Assembly: GCF_014805625.2 (NCBI RefSeq)
Contig: NW_023998415.1
Location: 22,813,448 to 22,877,447 of the forward strand
DNA from: Glossina fuscipes
Lineage: Eukaryota; Arthropoda; Insecta; Diptera; Glossinidae
Length of the DNA stretch: 64,000 bases
Reading direction: 5' to 3'
Position 1 is the stretch's first letter, and every line of letters begins with the position of its first letter. Below, in pieces: positions 14,401 to 25,317 of the stretch. A program made the translations under genes and the position numbers. Under the pieces are notes generated by a model. It saw only the letters and a list, made by a program, of their open reading frames with translations, had not been told where the DNA came from and ran no database searches.

Positions 14401-14836
14401 AACATCAAGGTGCTACCACATGCGATTACTGCATTCATAAAGTCAATGATGCACAAAATGTTGAATTTGAATGGAATTCCAGACTGTTTAACAAAATAAG
14501 ATTAATTATCGTTCCGACTCTTCAATTGATACCCGACTTTGTTGAATTTTATTTGATAATTAATAAAATGCCAAGTTATATGACTTTCTTATAAGAGAAT
14601 TCTTTCGTTTTTCCCATTAAATTGTCATTGCTTTTTGTTTATCGATATAATCGCAACTTTTTGTTTATTGTTTGGCAAAGATATCGGTTAAGAAAAAAAA
14701 AAAAAAAAAAATTGTAGCCGAAAATAATTCATTAGATTAAGTGCCAGTTATGAGCATTATTTTTCTAATAGTTTCAGCTCTTAAGCCCAGATTCGAATAT
14801 AATAAGTAATATGATTGTATGTACATTTTATTGCAG

Positions 14837-15865
14837 AGTCTACGCACGGCGTGGACGGCCCTGTGTCGTGGCGTTTAACGCTCGATCAGGATCTTATTGA
14901 CACGCTAAAAGGCAGTTTTCCTAGTTGGTTTCAACAGACCGCAACTACCACAACGAATCAAGGTGTTACTAGTAGCGCAACAATAACAGCCACTGCCGCC
15001 AACACTATCGCAATTAGCAAAAATATTGACATTGATCATCAGCAAAACGAAGCTAGAAATAATAATAATAATAATTTCGCAAGCGGTAATTCCGGTGCTA
15101 TTGGTATCACATTGATAAATAATACCGTTTGTGCCTCACCGATAACTATTGATAGTAACAGTTATCTAAAAAGTGGCAATAATACAGGCAACAACGTCGG
15201 CAATAAAACTAATATAAACAATACACTCCATTTACATCAATTAACTGGCAGCACGTCATTGTTATCCTCCTGTGCATCGTCAACCCTATCGGTATCGTCG
15301 TCGTCGTCCTCTTCATCATCATCGTCTTCTTCATCATCGTCGGCGGCATCACCAGCATCGCTGGCAAACTCAAATTGCTCGGAAAATATACAGTCAACGA
15401 TCTCATCTAAAAAGTCGCAAAGCAAAACTGGTGGAGCAAAATCGTCGCACTTGTCAACTTTAAAAGCAAATTGCTTGCTATCGTCATCCTCTTCGTCTTC
15501 CTCGTCTTATTCGTCGTCATCGTCATCTATATCATACACATCTAAACAATATATAAAGACACCAAAATCGTTATCCTCGTCATCGCCATTTTCATCGTCA
15601 TCGTCTTGCCCTTTGTCATCGTCCCCTTGTTTAGCAGTTTCAGCTGCCACAGCAACACGTGTAATTCCAAAATCACCGTCATTGCACAGCCTGGGTGGTT
15701 CTTTACTTGCAACATTCTCATCATCGGGCTCAGCAACGTTTGAGATAATTTCCGACTCGTCGTGCAACGGTTTGCTTACATCGCATTTGAGTGGCAAGAG
15801 TGCATTCGAGCACTCATTTCAAGACGTTATCTTATTGCAGGAAATCTACGACGATATGTCAGAAG
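14837..15865 (+). CDS. Mrtf: Myocardin-related transcription factor, Ser-rich N-terminal exon (partial gene)
   Basis: This is the first recognisable coding exon of the fly Mrtf gene, whose product is an actin-regulated coactivator of SRF. The acceptor is 'tttattgcag' with AG at 14835-14836. The exon starts with the last two bases of a codon (xAG), so an upstream coding exon ending in phase 1 must exist. The frame stays open 22 bases further upstream, but that part is intronic and has no ATG. The exon begins STHGVDGPVSWRLTLDQDL, a compact non-repetitive segment, then becomes low complexity: Thr/Asn-rich, then long Ser runs (about 15290-15350 and 15480-15535). It ends in an acidic LQEIYDDMSEG segment. 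The donor 'agaag|gtatgc' is at 15865/15866 and splits a Gly codon in phase 1. The only in-frame ATG is at 15856. Antisense Asp-rich frames are shadows of the Ser repeats. Confidence 0.85.
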
Positions 15866-15966
15866 GTATGCTCTCTCAACCCCATAATAAACTCTTGAAT
15901 ATAAAAAATTAACTAATTTAACTTAAACTTATTTAATTTATTTATTATTATTTTATTTTTTGATAG
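15866..15966 (+). other. Mrtf intron, 101 nt
   Basis: A short GT-AG intron between the Ser-rich exon and the next exon, with a T-rich 3' tract ending 'ttttttgatag'. Splicing joins g|gt to restore Gly (SEG-EQR). Confidence 0.85.
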
Positions 15967-16110
15967 GTGAACAACGTTTAAATACATCTTTTTTGAGCGG
16001 CAGTAGTGATGATGGCACCAATTCCGATTTTTATGATCCAAGACAATCCCCGCCTAAGGCGATTGTTGATTCCAGCCCTTTGCAACCCGCAATGGATAAA
16101 AACAAAGAGT
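15967..16110 (+). CDS. Mrtf: Mrtf coding exon upstream of the RPEL region
   Basis: This 144-nt exon encodes EQRLNTSFLSGSSDDGTNSD, then FYDPRQSPPKAIVDSSPLQP, then AMDKNKE. The acceptor is AG at 15965-15966. The donor is a canonical GTAAGT at 16111-16116. It enters in phase 1 (completing Gly) and leaves in phase 1, with the T at 16110 starting a Ser codon. The content is Ser/Asp/Pro-rich with several S-P sites, and no RPEL motif lies in it. The Ser codon is completed either by the 66-nt exon (TCA) or directly by the terminal exon (TCT); both give Ser. Confidence 0.88.
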
Positions 16111-16261
16111 GTAAGTTTTTCTTCTTTATCTTCAGTTCATGAAAAGTCTCTTTCGCAACAAAGATTTACGTAAATCTCACAAGTGCGTATAATATAAATG
16201 ATTTGATCCTTAAATTTAGAGATTCTGATAAAACCACAAAAGTACTTTAAAGCATACAAGT

Positions 16262-16790
16262 AAGAAAATTATATGCGGTCATGACCGAATCTCTTGTACG
16301 CATCACCGTGATCCAAAAAAAAAAAAAAAAAACGCGAATACGTTTTTATAGTTTATAATATTGGGTGAGCGCGGTTGATTTTTTCCATTTTTGTAGAGGT
16401 AGTACTGCATCGCCCATGGAATATACGGCCAAATTTTTGTAGATTTATCTGCTGTAGGTTATGAGTAATGAACAAAGAAAACAATTTCGTATTCCTTTTG
16501 TAAAACAATTCTTCGTCCGATTGGATCGATTTTCAAGATGAGCATGCGTGCAAGCGCTTTCAATGTTTCTGCCAACTTTGAAGACGATAGACTCATTTTT
16601 GCGGCCAGGAGACAGTTCATAATAGACAGTACGTAGACGGACAGACGGATTTGCCTAAATTGATGCAGACTTTTATGCTAATCATGAATGTACATACTTT
16701 CTGGGGTCTCTGAAGCTTGCTTCGGGGCGATGCAAACGTTTCGAAAAAATGAATATACCTCTCATCCTTCGGTGATGGGTATAAAAGTAA
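16262..16790 (-). repeat. Family-1 repeat, copy B (inverted)
   Basis: It starts with 'aagaaaattatatgcggtca', including a palindrome at about 16274-16289, and ends with 'ctcatccttcggtgatgggt'. This is the reverse complement of the left end of copies A and C. Internal order (gacagacgga, then aagcttgcttc, then tatacct) is that of a family-1 copy read backwards. It lies 150 bases inside the Mrtf intron. Confidence 0.7.
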
Positions 16791-16904
16791 AGTGCTTTCC
16801 TTAATTCTCTGAATATATTGCTGAGTTTTAACATTTCATTTTGTGCTGTTTGTTTTTATCCCAGAATTATTTTTCTTTAGTCTTTAAGAGAAATTTCAAT
16901 TCTT

Positions 16905-17830
16905 TATATCCATCACTTTAGGATGAGGAGTGTATTCATTTTGTCGGAGCGTTTGCAACGCCTAGCAGCAAGCTTCATAGACCGCATAAAGTGTAAATAT
17001 TTTCGATCAACAATCAAATTCTGAATCGATTTAAGTATCTGCGTCTGGCTGTCTGTCCGTCTGTATAATATTTGTTGTACACATTCATTCTCCTGCTCGC
17101 CAAAGTGAAAATATCGACTTTATATATGGAATGAACATTGGAACTTCTTGCACGCAGGTTGGTAATGAAAATGAGCCAGAACGATTGAAGCACACCCCAT
17201 AGCACCATATCAACTGAGAACATCTCTGTTTTTTAAAAGCAATGAACAGTTGGTTTCTTGCTCATTACTCATAAACTGCAGCAGATAAATCTACAAAAAT
17301 TTGAATGTATATTCTATGGGTGATGCCGTAGGTAGGATCCATGCATAAAAATGGAAAAAAATTGACCACACCTACTCAATATTATAGTGTATTAAATTTT
17401 AATTGTTTTTCAATACCATTATAACAGACAGAAACAAGCTTCAAAATTCCCATAAAGCATACAAATTTTTGGCCAATCTCAAATTTGAAATACACCTAAA
17501 CATGTCCGCCCATTTCGTTTGTACATCTCTCTGTACACTGTATGAATACTTTGTAGTATTCGTAGCAAACGTTCTCTCGTTAGTCATAACGAAGATGTTG
17601 CGTACAAATTTGCAAAAGAATTTGACGTTGATTTAGATTTTTTAAAGGACACGCCTACAACGCCCACATGCCTATACGATAAAGACTTTTGTTTTGAAAA
17701 TAGAAAAATTCAGCTGCGCCCACACCAGATTATACAGCATGAAAATGTTGTTCTTTTACTTCTTTTGTATCATTTTGCGGTAAACGGTGATGGGTATAAA
17801 AGATTCGGTCCCGATCGAATTTAATTTTCT
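16905..17830 (+). repeat. Family-1 repeat, copy C
   Basis: The left end is 'atatccatcactttaggatg', the left module runs to about 17100, a second module runs from about 17395 to 17560, and the right end is 'cggtgatgggtataaaagat' followed by a palindrome at 17804-17819. Copies B and C are inverted neighbours about 115 bases apart, giving a potential large foldback in the intron transcript. Frames at 17014-17223 and 17403-17636 are repeat-derived. Confidence 0.7.
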
Positions 17831-18781
17831 TGTTGTTACTTGTTTTTTTTTATTATTTTTGCTAATGCAATACAATGTAACGGAATGACAATTGTTAGAC
17901 AGTAGGACTTACGCATTGCTTCACATTTGTGACAAGAAGATGATTTCCGTTTACATTTTCTATTCGAGTTTTCTATTAAATTTCAAGTCAGAAATCACAT
18001 AACATACACAAAAACAATAGCATAAACGTACTAAGGGAACCCTACTCCGCTTTTCGAACAAAATTCCAATATAGGTTATGTTCTTTAAATACGAATGAAG
18101 TTATAACCATCTTGTTGCTTTTACAGTTGTGGAATTGCATCGTTTAGGGCAGACAAGGTCAAAATGTCTCATAAAACATTCAAATGTATTCAGCATTGGT
18201 TTAGTCTGGTCGAATCACATGAGATATATTGACCATGTAATTGGTCATTGTCGTTGAATCCGGACCAGGCTAATGATGATTTTCCCATTTTCGGATTTTA
18301 AAACATTGTTGATTTCGTATTTATCTGTCTGCCCATCAAAAGATAAGGGCACACCACGTTTATCAATCGTGACGATATGCTTAAAAGCAATGGTTATGTA
18401 ACTAAAAGAACTTCAAAGGCAAAAATACAAATTTCGAACTCCAAAGTATGTTAAACGAAAAAATAAATACTTACTGCTATAAAATATAGTCTGTGAAATA
18501 CTATAAAAAACTTTGGGGCAACTGAAAGAGCTCGAAGGAGTAGCAAAAATTCGTAAATCTTTCATACAACAAGTTAAAAAATAATTGTGAGAAATATTCA
18601 TGAAATTAAGGAAATTAACTTAACCATAATTTGCAATAATAAAGTATTGATGCCAGAATGGAAAGCAGCTTGACTTCACGGCTCAAATTCTATGCACGTA
18701 ATTCAGTAAAGCATAATGTATGCGATTGAGTTTAATGGAGAATTCTCTTGTTTTTATCTTTCCATAGCGTTATAAAACAAC

Positions 18782-19210
18782 AAGAAAATTATATTCGGTC
18801 GTGATCGAATCTTTTGTACCCATCGCAGTCAGTCTAGAAAAAAAGGAAGGGAATTAATTTAATTTTTATGCTCGAGAATATTGGAAAGGCGCAAGTGATC
18901 TTTTCTGTTTTCAGTGTAAAAGTTGAAATTTAGATGGCGTGTATGTTATGCTTTAGGAGTAACAAGAAAAAAACACGGAAAGCAAAAGTGTTCGCAGTGG
19001 ACAAAGTTTTGTTATATAGCCAAAGGATACGCCCACACCGGCCACACGCCTATACGACAAAAAGTGTTATTTTGAAAATGCAAAAAATTAACGACATCCA
19101 CGCCCTACTATAGAGCATGACGATTTAGAACTTTTATTTCTTTTGTTTCTTTATATTGGATAATGGTCATGAGTATGAAAGATTCGGTCGCGACCAAATA
19201 AAATTTTCTT
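18782..19210. mobile_element. Family-1 short derivative D with terminal inverted repeats (MITE-like)
   Basis: This 429-base unit begins 'aagaaaattatattcggtcg' and ends with the near reverse complement, '...gaccaaataaaattttctt'. About 45 bases at each end match imperfectly as inverted repeats, each including the family-1 palindrome (18794-18809 and 19183-19198). It encodes no protein. It looks like two family-1 right ends facing outward. That fits a miniature inverted-repeat element, though the transposase source is unknown. Confidence 0.6.
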
Positions 19211-19559
19211 AGAATTTTTTTTTTTTTTTTTTCTTTCTCTTGGAATTAAATTTAGCATGTTTAACTTTGGGTAATTTTGGCAATACAAACTCTATCATGA
19301 GATACTCTGGCTATAGCGTGTGTGAAGATAACAGTCCATAAATTGACATTTGTCAATTCAATTTAAAGTAATCGCGTTTAGAAAATGAACCAAAATCCTG
19401 AAAATATACGCTGTAATAAACACTTAATCACTTCTCGATCAGACTGTCTATATTGAATGTTATTGAAATCAACAACAGGAAAAATGGTTCGCTGGTCGAC
19501 CATTAGTTGATAAAGTCGATCAAATATTTTAATCAACAGGTTCCATCTTAAAAAATTAA

Positions 19560-19960
19560 AAAGTGTTGAGTAAGAAGCAGTTTTAAATCATTTCCATAAG
19601 CCTAGGTAGAAGAAGACACTCGATATGAAATGAAACAAAATCGAGCAATTTTTAAAGAAATTTATAGCGTGCGCCAGTATTATGCAAACATATCATGGCA
19701 CAAGGTGGGTGGGTAAAGCGAATTGAAGTCAAATAAAGTAATGATTCGATGTGTTTGGCTGGATAGGAAGGGAACCATGTGTTATCAGGTGTTCAAAGCC
19801 GGCTAGAGGATTGATTCCATAGCGCATAATTAAGGTAAAGCGTTCTATATTGATGAAGAAGGAAAAACACAGATCACATACATCTTTCATGATTCGCTTA
19901 TGTTACTGCATAAGTTTCTTAGTGGTTGACTTCCAAAAAGGCTTGCAGAGATTGTTTGAT
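19560..19960 (+). pseudogene. Degenerate mariner-like transposase, catalytic region
   Basis: Plus-strand frames give 'AVLNHFHKPR', then 'NKIEQFLKKFIAC', then 'GWVGKAN'-like text, then 'KVMIRCVWLDRKGTMCYQVF'. Mauritiana-type mariners typically show V-L-N-H-L-H-K, then F-L..I/V-T-G-D-E.W, then a V-L-L-C-V-W-W-D..G stretch containing the second catalytic Asp. Here the first D-E is lost, while the W-D is kept as W-L-D. Multiple stops and shifts show it is dead. It lies in the 9.2-kb Mrtf intron. Confidence 0.65.
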
Positions 19961-21549
19961 TCAGTTTTTCGCCTAAAAATCGCAACAGTGCTGCAGCAAT
20001 AGAAAAAGGTTTTTGCCAAAAAAGTCGCAAAAACCTATCCGATATCATGAAGTAAATTTGAATTTTGAATTGGGAAAATTAAATTCAATCCTCTTCTGAC
20101 GACAATGGATACCAAACAATCAGATTGATCAGATTGATCAATACGGTTCTTTTTTCATTTTGTTGCTTCGGTGATCTTCCGAATATAATATATTTCACAA
20201 ATTCCATTAACCATTACTAAGCAGTTCTTCTTCTTCCCATTCAGATATGCACATTGAAGAACAACTGAGTTGACTTTGAAGGCAGCAAATTAAATTTTGA
20301 TTATATTATTATTGCTTTCCGTTCAATTATTTGTAATGCTTTGCATTTTGCTCAAAATGTATATGCATGGGTAACTTTTTTGTGATATTTGCGAAAATGA
20401 ATACATTGTAACTAAAACATTAAATAAACTCAGTAATTCATCATTATGTGCAAATTTAGCGATTGACCATTGCGATAACCACGTCCTACATTGTTTCATA
20501 TCATTAAAGAAAGTTGCTGAAAAAAAAAAAAACAAGAAAACTTAGAGCTTTTCCGAAGCTTAGGAAAACTAATTCCAATCGTTCCATTTAATTAAATTGT
20601 TATCACATTTTACGATGTTTACGATGTAAACTAAAATGCTTTGCGGTCAGAATGAATGTCAATTTGCGCAGCTCTTAATTGAGGAGAAGACAAACTAAAC
20701 CTTTCTGAATATCCACACTTTTATATCGAATAACTCTTGCATGTTGTTGTCCAATATGTAAAGTTCTGAGAGATTTGAGAGATAAAAAAATATAATCCGC
20801 GCTAATATCTTATCGATATAAGTGCTCCTAAAGGTCTATAAAGAGGCATGCTAAGACCAGATTCAATTCTATTATGTAAACATATACGCAGGGCAATCAA
20901 TTATCGCCATAAACTGTGTAGAGGGATAACGTACAGCAACTATTTAGAATAGCGATGTTTTAGGTGACTTTCGAAATGTTAAGGGAAAATTTCCACCGCT
21001 ATTTGTTAGATTTCTAAACCTCAAGTCCATCGTGAATTAAAAAGGTTTAAAGAGAAGAAAAGAAAAAGAGGAAGAAAAATATTAATATTCACGCACTTTC
21101 GCCGTTGAACAATGATTTGTGCGCCGATAGTATTTCTGAGCAGTTTTTTTTTTTTATTTTTTTTTCATTTTTTTTTTTTAAATTTGCTTAACGTCACATT
21201 AGTATTTAAGACAGATTGCATTAAAATAAATTAAAAAATAAATCGTTTCTCTCTGGAAATTCATTTCGATGGACGCCCACTTCTGCGCTTATTTTCCATA
21301 TGTCCTTCATGTTTGAATTTAAGTATGACCGTGCTATGATGTTTTGGCAATTTCGGCATACGGTTTTTGTTGTTTTATTTTTAAATTTATTATTTCTTCT
21401 CTTTCATCTAAAGATAGCTTTCTCTACGTGACATTTTTTAATACGAGTTTCTACTTAATTTCGCTATGAAAAAGTTCTCCTTTACAAGAACAACTGACAA
21501 TTATGGAGTATAAAAATAAAAATTAGTCTTCTTTTACTTCAATAAAATG

Positions 21550-21960
21550 TAAAAAAATGATAAAACATCAATTTCTGCAAGTCAACATATGCCTCCGCAT
21601 TCCGTTTGCTGGGCACAAAGCATATTTGACTTTCGTGACCTCATGCTCCATATGCAATTCATACCATAGGAGAGCCACCGCGCCATGGTTTCACTTGTAG
21701 CACGTTACTCGAGGACGTACCTCCAATATTCATGGTGGCCATGAACTCTGTTCAAATTAAACTTTTCCTCATCACCAAATATGATATTGTGGAACTGTTG
21801 CTCTCTAAAAATGAAATTTCTATAGCTAAGACTCATATCGTCCTTAAAATGTCGTTGCACACGCTGTCTCGTCTCATTTAGGATTAATTCAACCTTTAAT
21901 TGCCTGCAACTAATATATTCGTTAGTTGCCAAATAGCGTATACGCAATCATTATTCGAAA
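21550..21960 (-). pseudogene. Degenerate Tc1-like transposase fragment
   Basis: On the minus strand an open segment (21705-21947) encodes 'YRNFIFREQQFHNIIFGDEE' followed by 'KFNLNRVHGHHEYWRYVL'. This matches the Tc1/Tc3-type segment V-I-F-S-D-E-K-K-F-N-L-D-G..G..Y-Y-W, including the catalytic D-E. Past a stop, other frames give 'RGGSPMV' and 'ICFVPSKRNAEAYVDLQ', which parallel the family's G-G-G-S-V-M-V-W and I-C-F-I-S-T-R-M-N-S-E.Y segments. Frameshifts and stops show it is a relic. No inverted repeats were delimited. Confidence 0.75.
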
Positions 21961-24104
21961 GTACACTTCCACGTGGCATTTTCAATTAGTAGCAAACCTA
22001 CAACAACACAATTATTCCTTAAAATATATTCACAATGCCTTACTTTTTATTTACCTACGATGGATGCGATACTTTCTAAAAACACAATATAAAAATTAAA
22101 ATTTTCGCTTTCCAGCGACATAAACTCAAATGATAATAATAATTGCACATTAATAATTATTTTGAATTGACTTACAAGCCTACTCCGATTATTTTGGCTA
22201 ATGCGAGCACAGCGTAAAGTTGAAAGAAGAAGAAACTACCTAACTAACTAAGGAACAGCGTGTACACATACAAAGATTTATTGCAAATTTTTGACGGAAT
22301 AAATGTCCATTCACTTAGTGTAAAGAAGAAAAATAAAAAAAAAATATGTGTTAATAGAGAGAATTCGGACACATCTAGCTTTCGTAAAATTTAAAGAGCG
22401 CACTGCATGACTGTTAGGATACGCAAAAATAAGTCCAATAATCAACTACGTTCGCTCTTAATATGCTTTGCTTGATGTGGTGGGCCGATGTTTGCGTTGA
22501 ATACGTGCGGTTTGTATGCCGTTATTTATTTGAATGTATTTAAGCAGGTGGGTGCAACAGACGTGTACGTACGTATATAAGTTAATGTGTCCAGCGAATT
22601 TATTCTATTGATTTTGTTCAAATAATCTCGTCGTTATTTGTCAATTTATTACGGATTAGTCTTAATGACGTCAATTCAAAACTGAATGGAATGAGAACGA
22701 GAAATGAAACCAATTTTCGATTAATAAGCCACGTTCGATTAAAAAGGTGTTTCAAATTAAACACATCAGTGCCATATGATGCTCCATTCCGAGAATAAAT
22801 AGATGCAAACAGCGAGTATTTTTTCCGAGTAAATTGTAAATAAATTCGAGCCATCAGCGTGAGTTTCGCTCACTTGTACAAAGGTTTGCAATTCATTTTG
22901 GCCAACATTTTGACAGAGAACTTTTTTCACATTTCCAATGTTGTCTCAGACTTTTTCCTATTGTATGCATGCAATAACGACAACATAGTCGTCAATCGCA
23001 AAGAATAAAATGAGACGCATAAACAAACGAATTTGATTATATGAACGCAGATGTACGAATTGAATGTCAGTAGATTCCAGATTTAACGCAAAACTTCAGG
23101 TTTATAAATAAGTATTTAAAGGTGTTTTATAGTTATTTTAAGGCTAAGATGTGTGAATATCTGTGGAAAAAATGTATTTAATGTATTGCTCATGATTATT
23201 ACGTCAATGAACTAAATTGCAACAACTTTTATATTCACTACAAGTGATGCTGATGGGGTACTAATTTTAGTATACCTAACGTAGCTAATGTGCCGTAAAC
23301 AGTTTAAGGGAGGAAGACACTGTGATAGCTTAAAAAAGTCTTTCTTTTTTTGTCAAAATGTTTGCAACGCTCAGAAAGAGGAAAAAAACAAAAACCTTTC
23401 ATGGACTGCGTAGGGATTTTTTCAAAATATTTTGTTTTATGTTTGATTGGCGACTTTTTAAATAGAAAAGTCCAATTTTTGCTAAATTAGTATAAACATC
23501 CTTTTGTTAATAAACAAAGTTGAAGTATGTACTGCACTAGAGAATGTTGTCTGGAAGATATTGTGAAGAATTCTAGGAGAAAACCAATTACGAATTATGT
23601 TATGTTATGTTTCCATGCAAAGGATTTGTTTAGTTTTGAAATCCGTTATAGACATGTTTTCCTATTTTAACAAATTTTTTATTATTTTGCTTTTCCATTA
23701 GCCGACAATCCCTCGGAGGCGTAAAACTGCGCTTTCAAGTTCAAATATTTTTTTTCATCCTCTTTTGACCGATTTGATTCATTTTAAATGCCAAACTGTC
23801 ATTTTTTTGCCAAATTTGAAGCGGGTATCTTAATTTTTGCGACTCGGAGTACGTTTATCATTCGTAGATACAAAGGCGCATAGGCCAGATGGGCATCCCT
23901 AGTTTGATTTAAAATTCAACGCTTATCGGGAATATATATACATATAATAGCGTCTCTGAAACTTCTTCTTCTTCTTCTTCTTTTTCTGGGTGCTCTAAAC
24001 GTGTTAAAGAAAGGCACACGTACCTTTTCCTCGGCGGCGGATACAAAACTTTTCTGGTATATTCTACGGATAATCCTATAGTACTTATAAAAAAAGCAAA
24101 CAAC

Positions 24105-24215
24105 CCGCCATACCCATCCAATATTATAAAATATCAAAACTCCATGTTTTTCGTTTTTTCATTTTTTGATGGGTGGGCGCAAAATATTTATCCACAGCTG
24201 AATTTAATTAATACC
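24105..24215 (+). repeat. Family-1 repeat fragment
   Basis: 'ccatacccatccaatattat' followed by an 'aaaatatcaaaact..a.gttttt' stretch parallels the mid-part of copies A (from 11370) and C (from 17368). No ends are present. Confidence 0.4.
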
Positions 24216-25317
24216 ATTGTAAATTTATTAAAAAAAAAGTTTTTTTTTTTTTAATTCAAATCCCAATTCAAATGTACGTAGTCTGCACAGCTCCTTCAAT
24301 TGAGGATGCCCTTACGAGAACCGCTCCGATCAATATTCAACATTTTTCTAAAGTATTTCTTTTTTTGCTCTAGCAATTAAAGGTATGCTTATCTTAATAA
24401 CCTCCTCGAACAGTGCTATTGTGTTACCCCAAAAAGTTCGCCAAAAATACCCCTTTTCTTAGACTCTTACAGCGATGATATCCCCAAGGTTAGGTAGAAA
24501 ATACATTTTTGATACGCTTTGACAGTTTTACATGCTTTGGCTTTTAACACAGAATAGCAGAAAAATTGAAGTGAAAATGTTTTTGTTCTTCTTCATTTTT
24601 CATAGCATAGGAAAACCTTCGCAAAAATGCTTCTTCCCCTCGGGACTTGATAAAATAATTACTAAATTGTGCTATTTAATTTTCCTATTATTTTCCTATA
24701 TCTGAAGGGTGGTATAAGGGGCGGGAGGCGAGGTTCCATTAAGCCATTGAGACACCGCAGCTATATTATATATGTAAATGTATGTACGTTGCAATGCAGT
24801 ATCCCAATGCATATAAAAAACCTTTTGCTTTAAAGTTCTTCTCGTTAAATTGCGACGGATGAGTTCGCAAAATATCACCTAAATGACTTCATAAATCCCC
24901 ATAGTGAAAACTTGGGGAAAAATTGAATTAATTCCTAAGTGTTGTTATTGTATAGACCATCTATTGCTTAGCATATTGAACTTGCTTTACAAAACCATGC
25001 TTACAGTACTGGTATAGAAAAGAAAACAAAACGGTAATAAATGAGAATGAGAAAATTTTGCTTTCATTTTATAAAATGTGCGACATTCCAAAAAAAAAAA
25101 AAAAAAAAAATTATTGAAGGATATCAGAAATTCTCTTACTTTAAGTCAATCTTATTCATTTAAATATTGTTGTTATATAATATTTCTTTAATATATATAT
25201 ATGTATATATATTTGTTTTCATCTTCATATAAATGGCCATGCATTGCTTGTTGGTTCTGTTCTTCTTCTTCCTCTTTTTCTGGGTACATGCATATGTAAA
25301 ATTGATAAACACTGCAG

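Larger units (their letters stand above)
56..14836. other. Upstream or 5' intron of Mrtf, no gene recognised
   Basis: No convincing coding exon was found in this stretch of nearly 15 kb. The open frames are short, low in complexity and lack conserved motifs. The Mrtf exon at 14837 begins with a splice acceptor and has no usable start codon near its 5' end. At least the last part of this stretch is therefore intron, and an unrecognised first coding exon may lie within it. The region holds two mariner-like relics (about 6350-6560 and 9600-9850), a family-1 repeat copy (10964-11740), a family-1 fragment (about 2560-2665), two family-2 copies (7726-8060 and 14166-14400) and simple repeats. I see nothing else definable. 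Confidence 0.6.
16111..25317 (+). other. Mrtf 9.2-kb intron, repeat-rich
   Basis: GT-AG intron from donor GTAAGT (16111) to acceptor ctgcag (AG 25316-25317). It contains family-1 repeat copies B, C and D plus a fragment near 24105, a mariner-like relic (19560-19960), a Tc1-like relic (21550-21960) and poly-A/T tracts. No further coding exon was recognised by eye, though very short exons could be missed. A T/C-rich tract (25258-25280) and an 'attgataaac' stretch near 25301 precede the acceptor. They could serve as the polypyrimidine tract and branch site. Confidence 0.8.

Noticed and set aside
15209..15797. Asp-rich and other frames on the minus strand and a His/Arg-rich + frame
   Set aside because: They are antisense or shifted readings of the Mrtf poly-Ser codons.
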